Shown here piece after piece: positions 45,935 through 56,645 of a stretch of 64,000 bases of DNA. The stretch is from Sweltsa coloradensis (Eukaryota; Arthropoda; Insecta; Plecoptera; Chloroperlidae), in contig JAMZAV010001276.1 in the NCBI GenBank assembly GCA_024449915.1, positions 124,001-188,000 of the forward strand. Reading direction: 5' to 3'. The first letter of the stretch is position 1, and every line of letters starts with the position of its first letter. Both the position numbers and the translations under genes were made by a program. The notes below the pieces were generated by a model that worked only from the letters and a program-made list of their open reading frames with translations, was not told where the DNA came from and searched no databases.

Positions 45935-48900
45935 AATTATATTTTTGGGTGTTGAAAAGCCTGGTTACCTGATGGCGGAAAAGGTTCATAATTTTTCCCA
46001 AGCAAAGGTTTTTTTAAAAAGGTTACTGTTACTAAAGATGAAATCTTCTTTCTAAAAACCAGAAAACATTTGTGTCAGTAAAAAGTTTTTACAATAAAGG
46101 GGATATTACCCCCCCCCCCCCCTGGAACAAACAGACCCGAAATGTAAAAATTTTGGAAACAAAACGGGTTTTAAAATGTGGGTTTTTATAATAATAATAG
46201 GGTTTTTCTTTTGCGTAATGCTTCTTCCCGCTTCAGCTGGAACCTTTCTTAGTCCACAATTTTCTATCTGCTAAAAAATTTTTAAAATTTATTTAAAAAA
46301 ATGATACCCTTTCAAAAAAAATTTTGGAAAAAAAAACATTTGCTTTTTGGGAAAACAAAAAAATTTCACCTTTTAAAATTAAATACGCCAAATTTTCACA
46401 AGTATTTAAAAAGTCTTTACTTGTGTTCGTGGTTGGGTTTTTGGAACATTAATTATTGTGGTTGTTAGTTTAAAATTTTTTTCAGCTTGAAATTTTATCC
46501 ATAGTATCTTTAGGAGGCCTACCCCCAAATTTTTTTTTTTGAACCCATGAAAATAGCAAAAAATGCCCAATGAATAAAAAACAAATAGTGGTGTATCCAA
46601 AATGTCCAATGGCGGGGGGGGGGGGTTGCAAACCCAAAAAAGGGGCGGGGGGGGGTCGAAGCCCCAGCCGCCCGGGGGCGTTTTTTGAAAAGTTTTCTTT
46701 GATTTACATTTTTACAACGCCTCTAAACACGGTTGTAAGTCAAAACATACCTAAAGTGCTATTCGAATTTTTTAAAATTTCTTATTGTGCAAAAACTGAA
46801 ATTTGTAAAATAATTTTAATTAACCATTTTAAAAACATAGGTGGGGTTTTTCTCCCTCCTTATTTTTTCTTCAAACATCACCCCTCGTTTTTTTTTTTTT
46901 TGGGGGGGCAAAGGGGGGGGGGGGTTTTAAAACCCCCCAAAAAAAAAAAAAACCCCCCCTCCGCCCCCTTGGGTACGCCCCTGGAAAAAACCCCTAAACT
47001 ATTACCTACTACAAAAAAAAAAAAAAAATTTTTTAAAATCATTTTTGTTATGAGTTATTTCCCCAACGGTTGGGCGCGCCCCCTTTTTCCAAAAAAAATA
47101 AAAAAATCTGTTTTCCCAAATTAAAAAGAGCCCAAAGCCAAAATTAATTTTCAAAGGGGATAAAAAAACAGTTTATATTAAAACCGTAAATTTTACCTTT
47201 TAGTGCAAGGGCCCAAAGTTCTCTAGTGATTTGGGGAAGGGGAGGTAAAAAGATCCCCTTAGGAAATTGGGTTTGTTTTAAAGTGGGGTATCGTAAAAAA
47301 AATTCATTTATTTTTATATCTAATTTTTATTTTTAAGAATGCTTTGGGGTAAATTTTGGTGGTTTTAGTGGGGTGGTCGTTTTACAAAGGCCCCCATTCT
47401 TTTTTTTGATTTCCAAAAAAATTTTTGGAGAAAAAAATTGGGAAAAAGGGTGATAGGGGGGGGAGGGATAAAAGACAACCGACATTTCAAATTTGGGCCC
47501 GCGATTTTGGAAACGGTTGAAAATTCAAAACCAAAAAAATACCCAAAACCCCTTTTGAATAAAAAAGGTTTTTTTTTTACCCTTTATTTACTTTTTACTA
47601 AAACATCGCCCCTTCCCCCCCCCCCCCCCCCCCCCACACAAAAAATGCCGGGGGGATTAAATGGGCTTTGGGCTTTGTCGGGGCGAAAGGTGGGAAAAGC
47701 ACACCCCTGGACGTAAGCGGGGGAAAAAGCGTGTGAAAACACCACCCCAAAAAAAAGGGTCCCCCCAAAAATTATCTACAAATATCTCGTTTCGGTTTAA
47801 AGAGAAAAATTTTGGGTTAAATCGTGGGGTTCCCCCCGCTATCTGTCACATTGGGTTGGTTGGGTAAGAGTGATAACATTATCTCTATCATAAACCCTGC
47901 CCTTTCAGAGTTCAAAAATCAAGATAAACCTTTTGGGGGAATCGTTTTTCGAAAAAAAAAAGAGAGCGGTGGGGCAAACCATCAAAAGCGAAAAATAAGC
48001 CTATCAATTAAAAAAACCCCAAATTTGTATTAAAAAACACTGGTTTTTTAATTGTATTCATCACAATTTTTTTTGTATTTAAATTTTTAACTAGTTAAAA
48101 AATAAAAAACTCCCTTGGTCGGTTTTGGTTAGAGGTCTGCTTCCAAAGCGAAAGGGCCAGGGCTCATTTCCCCTGTAGGCAGATTTTTTTTAGCTTTTTT
48201 ATGTGGATTCCCAGCCATCAATTCTTAGGAAATTTTGTAAAAAGGGACTTTGGGCTTTGGAGGGCGTCCTAGCAACGATGCCCATAATAAATTATAAGGT
48301 TATAACACCCGGTAATGAAAGCAGTATAAGATTGCCCTTTTTGCTGCGTGATGTGGAAATACCCAAACTATTTTTCTTTATACACTACTTACATATAAAC
48401 AGTGGGGGAACTAGGGGGCGAATTTGGTCAGAGGGGGGGGGAGGGGGGGGGCGCAACTTTCATTTTTAAATTCATTATTATCTTTGATTTTTATATAAAA
48501 TATGTTTATACATTTTTCCCTTTTTTTGCTATTTTCATATAAATTTTTTTAAGGGGTTTTTTTTAAAACAAACATGTTTAAAAATACTCCCCCAAAAACT
48601 TAGTTTGAAATTTTTGCCGGGGGGTGTGCGCTTCGCCAAACCCCTAAACCCCCCCGGGGGGGGAACCCCCCTTAGACCCCCCCCCTGTTTTCCCCCCGTG
48701 CTCGTTTCCCCCCAAAAGGAAAGATCGGTTTTAAACCCCTAAAATTTTTTTTGGATGATACCAAAATGACTACACTGTAAAGTGTACCTAAAAAAAAAAA
48801 TTTATCCCCTTTCACTAGGGTTTTGCTGACCATTGGGTTTTTTGGGGGATAAAACAATGTTCGCTCCCCCCGAAAAAAAAGGGCCAAATTACGCCCCAAA

Positions 48901-50755
48901 GTATGTAAATACTTTACAGTGTTGGCTCAAAGGGTTTAATGAATTTGGGAGGGGCTCGGGGTTTTGAAAACCCCGTCAAAAACCTGTCCTGATTAATTTT
49001 CCACTGTAGTACTGATTAATTTTTGTGAAACGTTGCTTTGCATATTATAATAAGGGAGTGATTTGCAATAATAGGCTGATAAAAATTGTGTCCCCGACCG
49101 GGGGTCTTAAACCCGGGTCCTAGGGAAACAGGGTTTGGGGTGGCATCCCGTGACCAATTTGGGTTTTGGACCCTTTAAAAACCCAAAGTCGCCCTCACAT
49201 TTTTTCTGACAAAAATTTTTTTGTTGAAAGGTCCAGCCTGTAATTTAGAAAAAATAATAACCCTTATACTTTTTTTCAATGTTTTCGTAAAGTTTTTTTT
49301 TGGCCCAAACCCCCTATTCATAGAATAAGGGTCATTGGATAAAAGGAAAAAAAATAAACATTAAATTTAATTTTTGGTTTTTCCCCTTTTTAAATGGTTG
49401 TTTGTAAAAAAAAACTCCCTAACAAAACTTAAAAAGTGAATGTAAAACACCCTTTTTTATACTTGACGGACGAACATCAATTTTTCGCCACTCGGTTTAA
49501 TGGTGTATTTGGGCCGTTGGGGGGACCTTGGGGGGAAAGTTGTGAGCCCCATTTCCTCGCCCTTTCTCTCAAACCCTTTTTGCAGTACAAAACAGCCCCC
49601 CTGCCCTCGTCCCAAATAACCGGGTCGCTAAATTTGGGGGGGGACAAAATTTAAAAAATTTTTGAGCGAAAATCTGAGGGCCCCCCTCCAACACGTTTTC
49701 TCCCGCAATTTCCCCCCCACCCATGGGCCGTTTCATCTCCCCCAAGGGTTATGGCCCTTTAACCCCCTGTGACACCTTAAGAAGATTTTTTTTTAAAGCA
49801 TGAAAATAAGGGTTTTTTTGTGTGTTCTTTTAAATTAATTAAAGGTTTTCTGCATTCCATATTTTTGGCATTGCTTGGGGTAAATCGTTATTTAATTTAT
49901 ACTTAAAAAAGGGTTTTATTTAAGTTTTTAATTTTTATTTAGCTTGCCCGTAGGCCCCATTAAAAAAAATAGGTTTACTTTAAATTTGCCTTATTTTCTC
50001 GAAATTTTGGGTTTGGGAGGGGTAATTCTAAAACCAGCCCAACGCTTTTCTTTTTTTTCCTTTCTTAGAAATTTTTTTGTAGTTGCTTTTTAATCTTTAA
50101 AGGGTGGAACAGACATGAGCCAGAGATTACGATTTTCCCCCCCCCTTTCAGGGCCCCTTTTATGGATCAGGGCCGGGCATGGGCCAAACATTAAAAGAGC
50201 CCTTTAAAGGTATGAAAAAATTTTTACAGTAAAACAGTATAGTGGAAACCCCCCCTGAAAATTTTTTTTTTGGGGTAACTTAATTTTTTCAAATAAACAA
50301 AGAATGTTGTTTTTTAAATTTAATTTTGAATCAAAAATCTATTGTAAAGCAGATTGCACAGTGATGTTTTTATTTTTTCTTTTACCTTTTGATATTTTTT
50401 TGCATGAAAATGTATTGCAGCTTATATTTTATTGATATGTAGGCCCTACAAAAAAAAAAGCATTTGCTAAAAAAAAAGACTTTATAGGGAAACCTTTTCT
50501 TTTTTTAACAGTTTTTAAATTTTTCTTTTAAATTTTATTTTTTTTTTAAATATATCTCTAATTTACGTAGAATTTGGCCAATTGGTACTTTTAAACACAG
50601 GGCCCAGGGGGGTAGTTAATAAAAGAACAAGGTTTGGTACGTATTATATAAATGGTTCCCAAAACAGAAACTCACCTTGCCAATACAAGAGTTTTACACA
50701 CAAACGTATTAATTTAAATTCACCGTCTTGTTGCTTCACATCTTGCAGAACTTCC
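38033..50755 (-). CDS. insect-chemoreceptor-superfamily receptor (OR/GR-like), N terminus missing
   Basis: Seven-transmembrane receptor, probably a ligand-gated channel subunit by homology. Minus-strand exons: 50755-50676, 42160-41659, 41058-40384, 40119-40020, 39750-39646, 39189-39034, 38086-38033. All have GT-AG borders and fitting phases (1, 2, 2, 0, 0, 0). Visible protein is 556 residues. G-L-W at 27-29 follows an L-x-x-W segment, as at insect OR N termini. TM1 is about 66-86, TM2 102-121, TM3 166-186. W-Y-P-W-D-T then S-P-Y-Y-E-I precedes TM4 (213-234). A loop of about 190 residues leads to TM5 (429-450) and TM6 (459-478). Y-N-C-D-W at 496-500, a P-L then P-L-S-L-R-N-F segment and I-L-K-A-S-Y in TM7 complete the family pattern. 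The exon before 50755 must end in phase 2 and was not found. Gustatory-receptor-like (GRL) is the safest family name; the pattern is closer to 7tm_6 odorant receptors than I expected outside insects. Confidence 0.82.
38401..38545. mobile_element. small foldback in the last receptor intron
   Basis: GAACGCAGTTCCAACAAACC and GGTTCGTTGAAACTGCGTTC pair. GGGTTCTCAACAC and GTGTTGTGTTCAACCC pair further out. An 85-aa minus-strand ORF over it (38394-38651) is an artefact of this element. Confidence 0.7.
38655..39000 (-). repeat. dispersed repeat D, copy 2 (partial)
   Basis: GGCGCGTTCCTTGTCCTGCAG, then TAGATCAATCAGAAAATGC, GACCATTTTGACAGATTCT and ATGCCTTCATAAT are shared with the other D copies. It lies in the last intron of the receptor gene. 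Confidence 0.75.
39365..39485 (+). repeat. SINE module A fragment in a receptor intron
   Basis: CTACCAAGCTAACCCTGTAG, GCGAGCAATGACCAACTAG and CACCGATCAATCAAGCTGGA match the copy at 55735-55900. Confidence 0.7.
42200..50600. other. damaged sequence block 2 (homopolymer inflation)
   Basis: About 8.4 kb with very frequent runs of G, C, A and T, starting abruptly 40 bp beyond a clean receptor exon and ending abruptly just before the next clean exon. Degenerate tRNA-like B-box regions can still be guessed near 43800-43860 and 49085-49130, as corrupted SINEs. It forms the long receptor intron. Small exons inside could be unrecognisable. Confidence 0.75.
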
Positions 50756-50779
50756 CTGAATTGTAATGATGTTTAAAAA

Positions 50780-51280
50780 AAGTTAACGTCGAAATGTTTT
50801 TAGCCAGAAAATGGGGATTCCACCCAAACCTTGCCTAGTTATTCAGCTCAACTAAAGTTTTTTAACTTTCAATTTTGGTTGGGCGTTATATTCTGCGTGC
50901 TACAAAACATTTTGAATAAAGTTACTTACAAAACGTAATTGTAGTCAATTACGTGCTAAATTGTAAGAAAGGCAGTATACAGCAAAGTAGTTTATTTTCA
51001 ATGATATAGCTTAGTTAAAAATGGATTTATTTATTTTTGGGTTTAAAAGGGGGCCCCATCATTTATTTAACAACATCAATGTATGACAATCAATGACTGT
51101 ACACCCGGCGTCAGAAGTAATCTAGGGGTCTTTATCGACCTCGCTCGTGATATTCGGCTCGTTCCGGCGTCGCTATATTCCAGAGCCATCATCGCTGACA
51201 TCATCTAACAGGTCGTGAGGAAACATGGCGGCCCTATTTAATGTAGAATTGCCTATTGGGACTTACAAACACTGGGCCCA
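50780..51280. other. clean spacer with a CpG-bearing patch
   Basis: At 51100-51245 the sequence becomes rich in CG dinucleotides and contains AACATGGCGGCC, a YY1-site-like word that is also an ATG in good context on the plus strand and GCCGCCATG on the minus strand. Both ATG frames stop within about 20 codons. It could hold the receptor promoter or first exon, or be a repeat. Confidence 0.3.
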
Positions 51281-51289
51281 GTGATTGTG

Positions 51290-51620
51290 ATTGATTGATT
51301 GATCGTCTCATATTAATGCACTTTGGCTATCCGAGACAAAGAGTGGTGATAGATGAGAATAAAGTATGAACAAAAGGGTGGGGGGGAAACCCGGTACCGG
51401 CACGTAGCCTACTCCTTTCGAAAAGTTTTAAGGGGACCAACGGCTTAACGTCCCATCCGAGAGGAGGGTTTGTAACCTTGACAGTCATATAGGTTCCTCC
51501 ACTAACCCGGAATGCCTCCAGACGTCGAGGAGAACGAAGCCGTTACACTAGCTCTCGAACCCGCCCCTGCTTTAACCAGTTGTATATGTGAGTTTCGGGG
51601 CAGGGGCGGTCACCCACCGG
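51290..51620 (-). mobile_element. 5S-rRNA-derived SINE, minus orientation, 5'-truncated
   Basis: The reverse complement matches the body and tail of the element at 58170-58560. Shared words are GGATGGGACGTTAAGCCGTT, AGGAGTAGGCTACGTGCC and CAGTCCGGGTTAGTGGAGG-like sequence. The 5S-like head is weak or lost here. Confidence 0.75.
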
Positions 51621-52169
51621 GCCCAGTGCGTTTTAATATTAGAATGAGGTTTGTATATATTTATATATTTATTTGTTTTTGGAAATGTTGGGTGGCCGAT
51701 ATGGAAATTAAATTGTTTTAATTCGTCATTTGTGCGTGATTTCCTTTTTATATTTGTAGTCTTTTTTTCATTATTTTGTTCTGTATTTATCAATAGTTAT
51801 GTGTTTTCAAATTTAAAGCTTTCGCGGCCAGGTAAATAATTAACACAATTAATTGGTCGGGGTAGCAAAATAAAAGCAGATTCGACGTGGCGAAATGTCC
51901 CCACCAAATTTTTTGTTAATTCATAGTAATGTAAAAAAAATTGACAAGAGAAAAAAGACTCAACCAAGAACCCCTTGAGGGCCCTATAATCGTACGCTGA
52001 GGTCATCTAAAAAGTAATAGGGTTTGTTTATGGCTTCAGAGTTTTTTAAAATCACTGAATGTAATTATTTTGTCATGAGTACTTAGTTTTCTAAGCTTTT
52101 TAGTTTTGTCTATGTATCTATTTTGCTGCATGTTAGAAGAAAGGTTTGTTTTTTTTTATATTGTTATAT

Positions 52170-54830
52170 TTTTTGGATGAGCGTAGCGACGTAGCGAGCG
52201 GGCGAAGATTCCTTTCCCCAAACACTGGAGAAAAATCCGGAATGTTTTTTTTTTTTTCTTTTTTTCTGTTTTTTGTGTGTTTGTTAATACGTTTTCCGGC
52301 TCAACCGATACTCCGATTGCGATAAATTTTTTAGGGAGGTCTTCAAAAATTTTTTGGCTTAAAAATGCCACGTTTTTGAGCAAAATCGGAAAATTTTTCT
52401 CACAAAAATCGAATTTTTACTTTTTTTTTTCGTTTTTTTAAAATTTTTCTTCGACTTATAAACCTACATGCTTTATCCGATTTTGATATTTTTTTTCACA
52501 GAACCAAATTTTAAAAATTTAAAAATATTCTTGAAAAAATTTTGAGCGCAATGAAAAATTATTTTTAAAAAAATCAAAATTTTTACGTATTTTTTTTTTT
52601 TAAACAATTCTTTGATTTTTTTACACCAATTGTTTATCCAGTAATGTTTTTTTTCCAGAACCTTAATCTTATAAATTAATTTTTTCTTGGAAATTTGAGC
52701 ACAATCGTAACTATTTCTTATGAAACGAAATCAAAACGATTTTTTTTCTTTTTTAAAATTACGTTAAATTAAAAAAATTAAAGATAAAATTTATTTTTAT
52801 TTAATTAATATTTTTTAAAAAAAAATTTTAAACTGAGTTGATTTTTTTCACAGAACAAAAAAACCCCATAACACTGGTTCTAAAGCCCCAATTTACGCTC
52901 ATCCAACAACGCGGCGGGGACTTAACGTTTTCCTGTAATTTCCAAAGATGGGCGGGAAAACTGCCCAAAAGGGAAAACTTTGGGAAAACTAAAAAATAAA
53001 ACCACAGGACTACCCGAAAACCAATGGGGCATATATAAAAAAAATTTTTTTGAGGTAAAACGCGTATTTTTTTTTTAATAAAAAAATATTTTATGGGATC
53101 CACCGAGCTTTATGTATAATAAATTTATTTTAAAATAATTTAAATTCTTACGCGGGCTTATTTGAGAAATCAATTGGGCCCCAGTTTTTTTCTAGTAAAA
53201 AAAATATGCAAGCCGTTCACCCCTTGACCATTCGCGGGTTGCTAGCTTTGTGTATTTAGTTATGTGTCTTCAAGAACAAAACCGAGATCCCGGGGTGTGT
53301 CGGTGGTTGGGTAAAAAAACCCGTTGTTTTACTTCTAAAATCCCCCCCCCCCCCCAACTTGATTTTATACCCCCCCTCTTTTTTGTTTTTCAGTGGGGGA
53401 CAGAAAACCCCAAAGTGCCAAGCCACCCTGGGGCCCCGACGCAATCGACGAAAAGGGTTTTCTCGGGGAGCAAACAGAATATGGGGACCCCCCCCCCCCC
53501 CCCCTCTCAAAAAACCGCTAACCTGTATGGGCAAAACCTGTGACCCAAAGCTTTTTTTTACCTTAAAAGTTTTTTTTTGAATTTTTTATTTTTTTCTTCT
53601 TTGAGGGAAAAAAATGCTTTATTAAAGGGTTCAAAATTGTATAAGTCAGGGGAAAAAAAAAAATTTTAGTAGGGCCCATTTCCGAGTTTTTTTTTTTTCA
53701 ATTTTTTTCCCCCCACTTTTTTAACATGTTCAAATTGAATCTCTACAGGCAAACAAAAATTTTTCGGGACTTCCGGAAAATTCTGATTTTTGTGTTTTTA
53801 TAACTAGGAAAAAAGCTTAAGTCCCGCCGCGTTGTTTTATGAGCGTATTAGAGGATGGATTTATTAATTCAGAAAAAAGGCGGCGTTAAAACGAAATTTG
53901 GGGCATTGAGTTGCCAAGATTTTTGTGGATTTTTTGTTGTTCTGTGAAAAAAAACATTTCTTAATTGAAGATTTTTTTAAAAAATTAAATTTAAATTAAA
54001 TAAAAATAAAAATCATTTTTTAATTTTTTTAATTAAACGTCGTTTAAAAAAGAAAAAATCGTAAAATTTTTTATTTTCATAAAAATAATTTTTTGATGGG
54101 GGCTCAAATTTCATACGAATATATTAAATTAAAAAATTAAGATTCTGTGAAAAATCATTAAATGGAAAAAAGCAATGTGGTGTTATATAAAAGTTGTTTA
54201 AACAAAGGGGAAAAAAAACCGTAAAATTTTTGATTTTCTTGGGAAAAAAAATTTTTTGATCGCGCTCCCAAAAATTTACTGAGCCTAAATTTATAAAATT
54301 GATTCTCTGAAAAAATTTAAAAAACCCACAAAGCTGTAGTGTTATAAAGTCGAAAAAATTTTAAAAAAAACCGAAAAAAATCGTAAAAAATTGCGATTTT
54401 TCTCAGAAATAATTTTTCGATTGCCTCAAAAAAAAGTGGCATTCTTCGTTTAAAAATTTCGAAGGCTCCATAAAATTTCATTGCAATCGGTTATCGGTTT
54501 AGGGCCGGGAAACGTGCTAACAGACACACAAAAAAACAAAAAGAAAAAAAAAAAAACATCCGGATTTTTTTTTCCCCGTGTATGGAAAGGAATCTTTGCT
54601 TCGTCCTACGCTCATCCAATAATTTGAAAATTTTAACCTTTACAAAAATCCTTCTTATATTAGAATTTAGTGAGGAAAATTTTACCATTCCCACAAAACA
54701 AAGCAAATTTTTTTCCCGGGCTAAAGTTGAAAATTGGCAGATTTAATTTTTTTAGATTTTTTAAAAATGGGGATCTATGTTACGACTGACCCTGAGGGGA
54801 AAAAATTTTTTAATTTCATACCTTCCGACA
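52170..54830. other. damaged block 3, overlapping a large inverted repeat
   Basis: Homopolymer-inflated sequence. Repeat F copies in opposite orientations face each other (52180-52720 and 53850-54625). The outer ends are TTGGATGAGCGTAG with AAGATTCCTTTCC, mirrored by GGAAAGGAATCTTTGC with CTACGCTCATCCAA. Inner ends share CAACGCGGCGGGGACTT and AAGTCCCGCCGCGTTG. Inside is a corrupted SINE module A (53391-53470) whose homopolymers differ from clean copies. Confidence 0.65.
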
Positions 54831-54912
54831 TTCCTGTGGAGAGGATTCGTTCCGGTAAACCCATCCAAGGGATGACATCAACTGGACATTGATCGTAAAG
54901 TTTCCAATATCT
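54823..54912 (-). other. possible exon of unknown gene
   Basis: ACAACAG acceptor and AAG/GTATGA donor bracket about 90 nt that are open in one frame (I-G-N-F-T-I-N-V-Q-L-M-S-S-L-G-W). It lies upstream of the first visible receptor exon on the same strand. However, the open frame ends in phase 0, and the frame that would fit the receptor (phase 2) has a stop. Assignment open. Confidence 0.2.
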
Positions 54913-55109
54913 GTTGTGTTTTTATGTTGTGCGTGCTACAAAACATGTAAATAAGTAGTTGTTAACTGGCAATTGTATCAAATCAAAGTGCTTAATCAAT
55001 ACTGTTTCCATGGCAGTACGTAGCCATGTAATAACATGGTATGATAATCAGATGAATATGGATTTACTTATTTATTTATGTACAAAGACTTGCGTCGGTA
55101 AGGTAATGT

Positions 55110-55440
55110 CCCATTCAGGCCCGGGTCTTTAAAATGTATATAATCTTAAGATTATGTATAATCTTAAGATAATAAATTCAAAGTTGTTCTGAATCGGCCT
55201 TGATGATTCTGGCGTTGATCCGCGGGTGTTTGCACTGTCCATACCACTGATTGCTATATTTCCTATAACAAATATCGATCTTTGGTTGGTTATCGCGCAC
55301 TCGTCAATTGCGTCGGGGCCTACAGGGTTGGCTTGGTCGCTTTGATTTACTGTCCCCCACTGAAAATCAATTATAACTGAGTGGGTAGACTCTAAATACA
55401 ATTTATTTTATTTATTTTATTTTATTAGCTAACATCCAGT
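55110..55440 (-). mobile_element. SINE module A, minus orientation
   Basis: The reverse complement shows CCCACTCAGTTATAATTG, CAGTGGGGGACAGTAAATCA, AAGCGACCAAGCCAACCCTG, CGACGCAATTGACGAGTGCG and GGACAGTGCAAACACCCGCG. Closely related to 62150-62380. Confidence 0.8.
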
Positions 55441-55734
55441 TGTGTTTTATCAGATGGTTAAAAGTGGAATTAATATTCTGTGGAAACCAGGAATTAAAGT
55501 CCAGATTAAAGTTGGTGGAGCACCCTCATCTACCTAATTGGCAGGTAACTTAATATAACTGGGGCTTATTATTTGGTAAAAGCGGCTCTTAGTCGATCAA
55601 ATGTTTTCAAACAACTTTTTAAATATAATGACAAAAAAATCAATTAAACGGAGGCCTTGTTGTGTTTTCTTACGTACGCAAGAATTTACTTTAGAAATAA
55701 ATAAATCGTATTTAGAGTCTACGCACTCAGTCAC

Positions 55735-56120
55735 ATAACTGATTTTCACAAGGGGACATTTTATTCAAAACAGTTCTAGACAACCCTGTAGGCGCACACC
55801 ATCGATTAGCGCACAATGATTAACTAGCGACCGTCATATTTAAGTAGAAAACACCGATCAATTAAGCTGGACACGGCTCCACCCGCGGACAGCACCAACA
55901 TCAACAAGGCTGATTAGGAACAACTTTATAGACTTTTTTATGTGCCTTGTTGCTAGCACAGCTCTCAAGTCACCATTTGCAAACTCTTAAGTGAAGAACT
56001 GATGGACCAAAGTCGAAATAAGAAGTTAAAAATCTTCTGACTATAGCAGGAATAGATTCCTGGACATTCTAGATTGAAAACAGAGACACTAACCGCAAGA
56101 CTAGCGAACCACACATTTAT
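55735..56120 (+). mobile_element. composite SINE (modules A and B), decayed
   Basis: Module A (CAACCCTGTAGGCGCACACC, CACCGATCAATTAAGCTGGA) runs into CTTGTTGCTAGCAC and AAGAACTGATGGACCAAAGT, then a decayed tRNA-like module B (GAATAGATTCCTGGA, CTAACCGCAAGACTAGCGAA). Same order as at 62150-62578. Confidence 0.75.
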
Positions 56121-56136
56121 TTTATTTATTTGTTTT

Positions 56137-56420
56137 ATTTATTTATTTATTTATTTAACGTCTATCCTATTCAGTTATAAAAACTGATTTACAAAGGAGG
56201 ACAACTAAATAAATCTAATAACAAAGATGCAGACACAACAATGAACTACATTTAAGTAAATATTTGAAATAGTAATATTACAACAATGCATTAAATATTC
56301 AACAAATTTGATAACAAATAAAAAGGATATTAAATGCAATTTATGAATGAATCGAATATATAAAAAAAGGGGGTGGGGAATGAATGAAGTCTTGCATATA
56401 ATAAATATATTTAATAGTTG
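56137..56420 (-). repeat. retroposon tail R2, minus orientation
   Basis: (ATTT)n followed by AACGTCTATCCTATTCAG, GATTTACAAAGGAGGACAAC and TAAATAAATCTAATAACAAA. The upstream body (ATTGTTGTGTCTGCATC in reverse) is shared with 28500-28560. Confidence 0.75.
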
Positions 56421-56456
56421 GATGAAAAAATTTTAGTGTCTAAATGGGGCATAAGG

Positions 56457-56645
56457 CTATTGCATTGTCGTCGAAGCGATAACTTCAAGGTCGGTGACAG
56501 ATGCCTGAGAGAGTACAACAGCAAAGAACAAACAAGAAAGAACAAAGAGGAAGCCGGCGTGATTTGATGTTCGGCGCGTTTCTTGTCCTGTAGCCATAAA
56601 TCTTACATCTGAACACAACTTGGTATGCTTGATAATGAAGGACAT
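56457..56645 (-). other. ORF with signal-peptide-like segment inside repeat D
   Basis: From the inner ATG the frame reads M-A-T-G-Q-E-T-R-R-T-S-N-H-A-G-F and then a hydrophobic run F-L-F-V-L-S-C-L-F-F-A-V-V-L-S. The other D copies share the ATG context but are stopped or diverged right after it (copy 1 stops after 10 codons, copy 4 after 17). Probably a chance ORF in a repeat, though a co-opted first exon is possible. Confidence 0.2.

Noticed and set aside
43184..48899. Many glycine-, proline- and lysine-rich ORFs on both strands
   Set aside because: They arise from inflated homopolymer runs in damaged block 2; none has splice sites, a domain or a matching repeat protein.
51110..51230. Plus-strand frame S-N-L-G-V-F-I-D-L resembling a LINE reverse-transcriptase segment
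   Set aside because: Only about nine residues look similar, with no flanking RT motifs. Chance resemblance cannot be excluded.
54823..54900. DNA similarity to the receptor exon at 39034-39189 (TTCCGACATTCCTG against CTCCGAAATTCCTG)
   Set aside because: The match is short, and aligning it shifts the reading frame and meets a stop. No second receptor gene can be supported.
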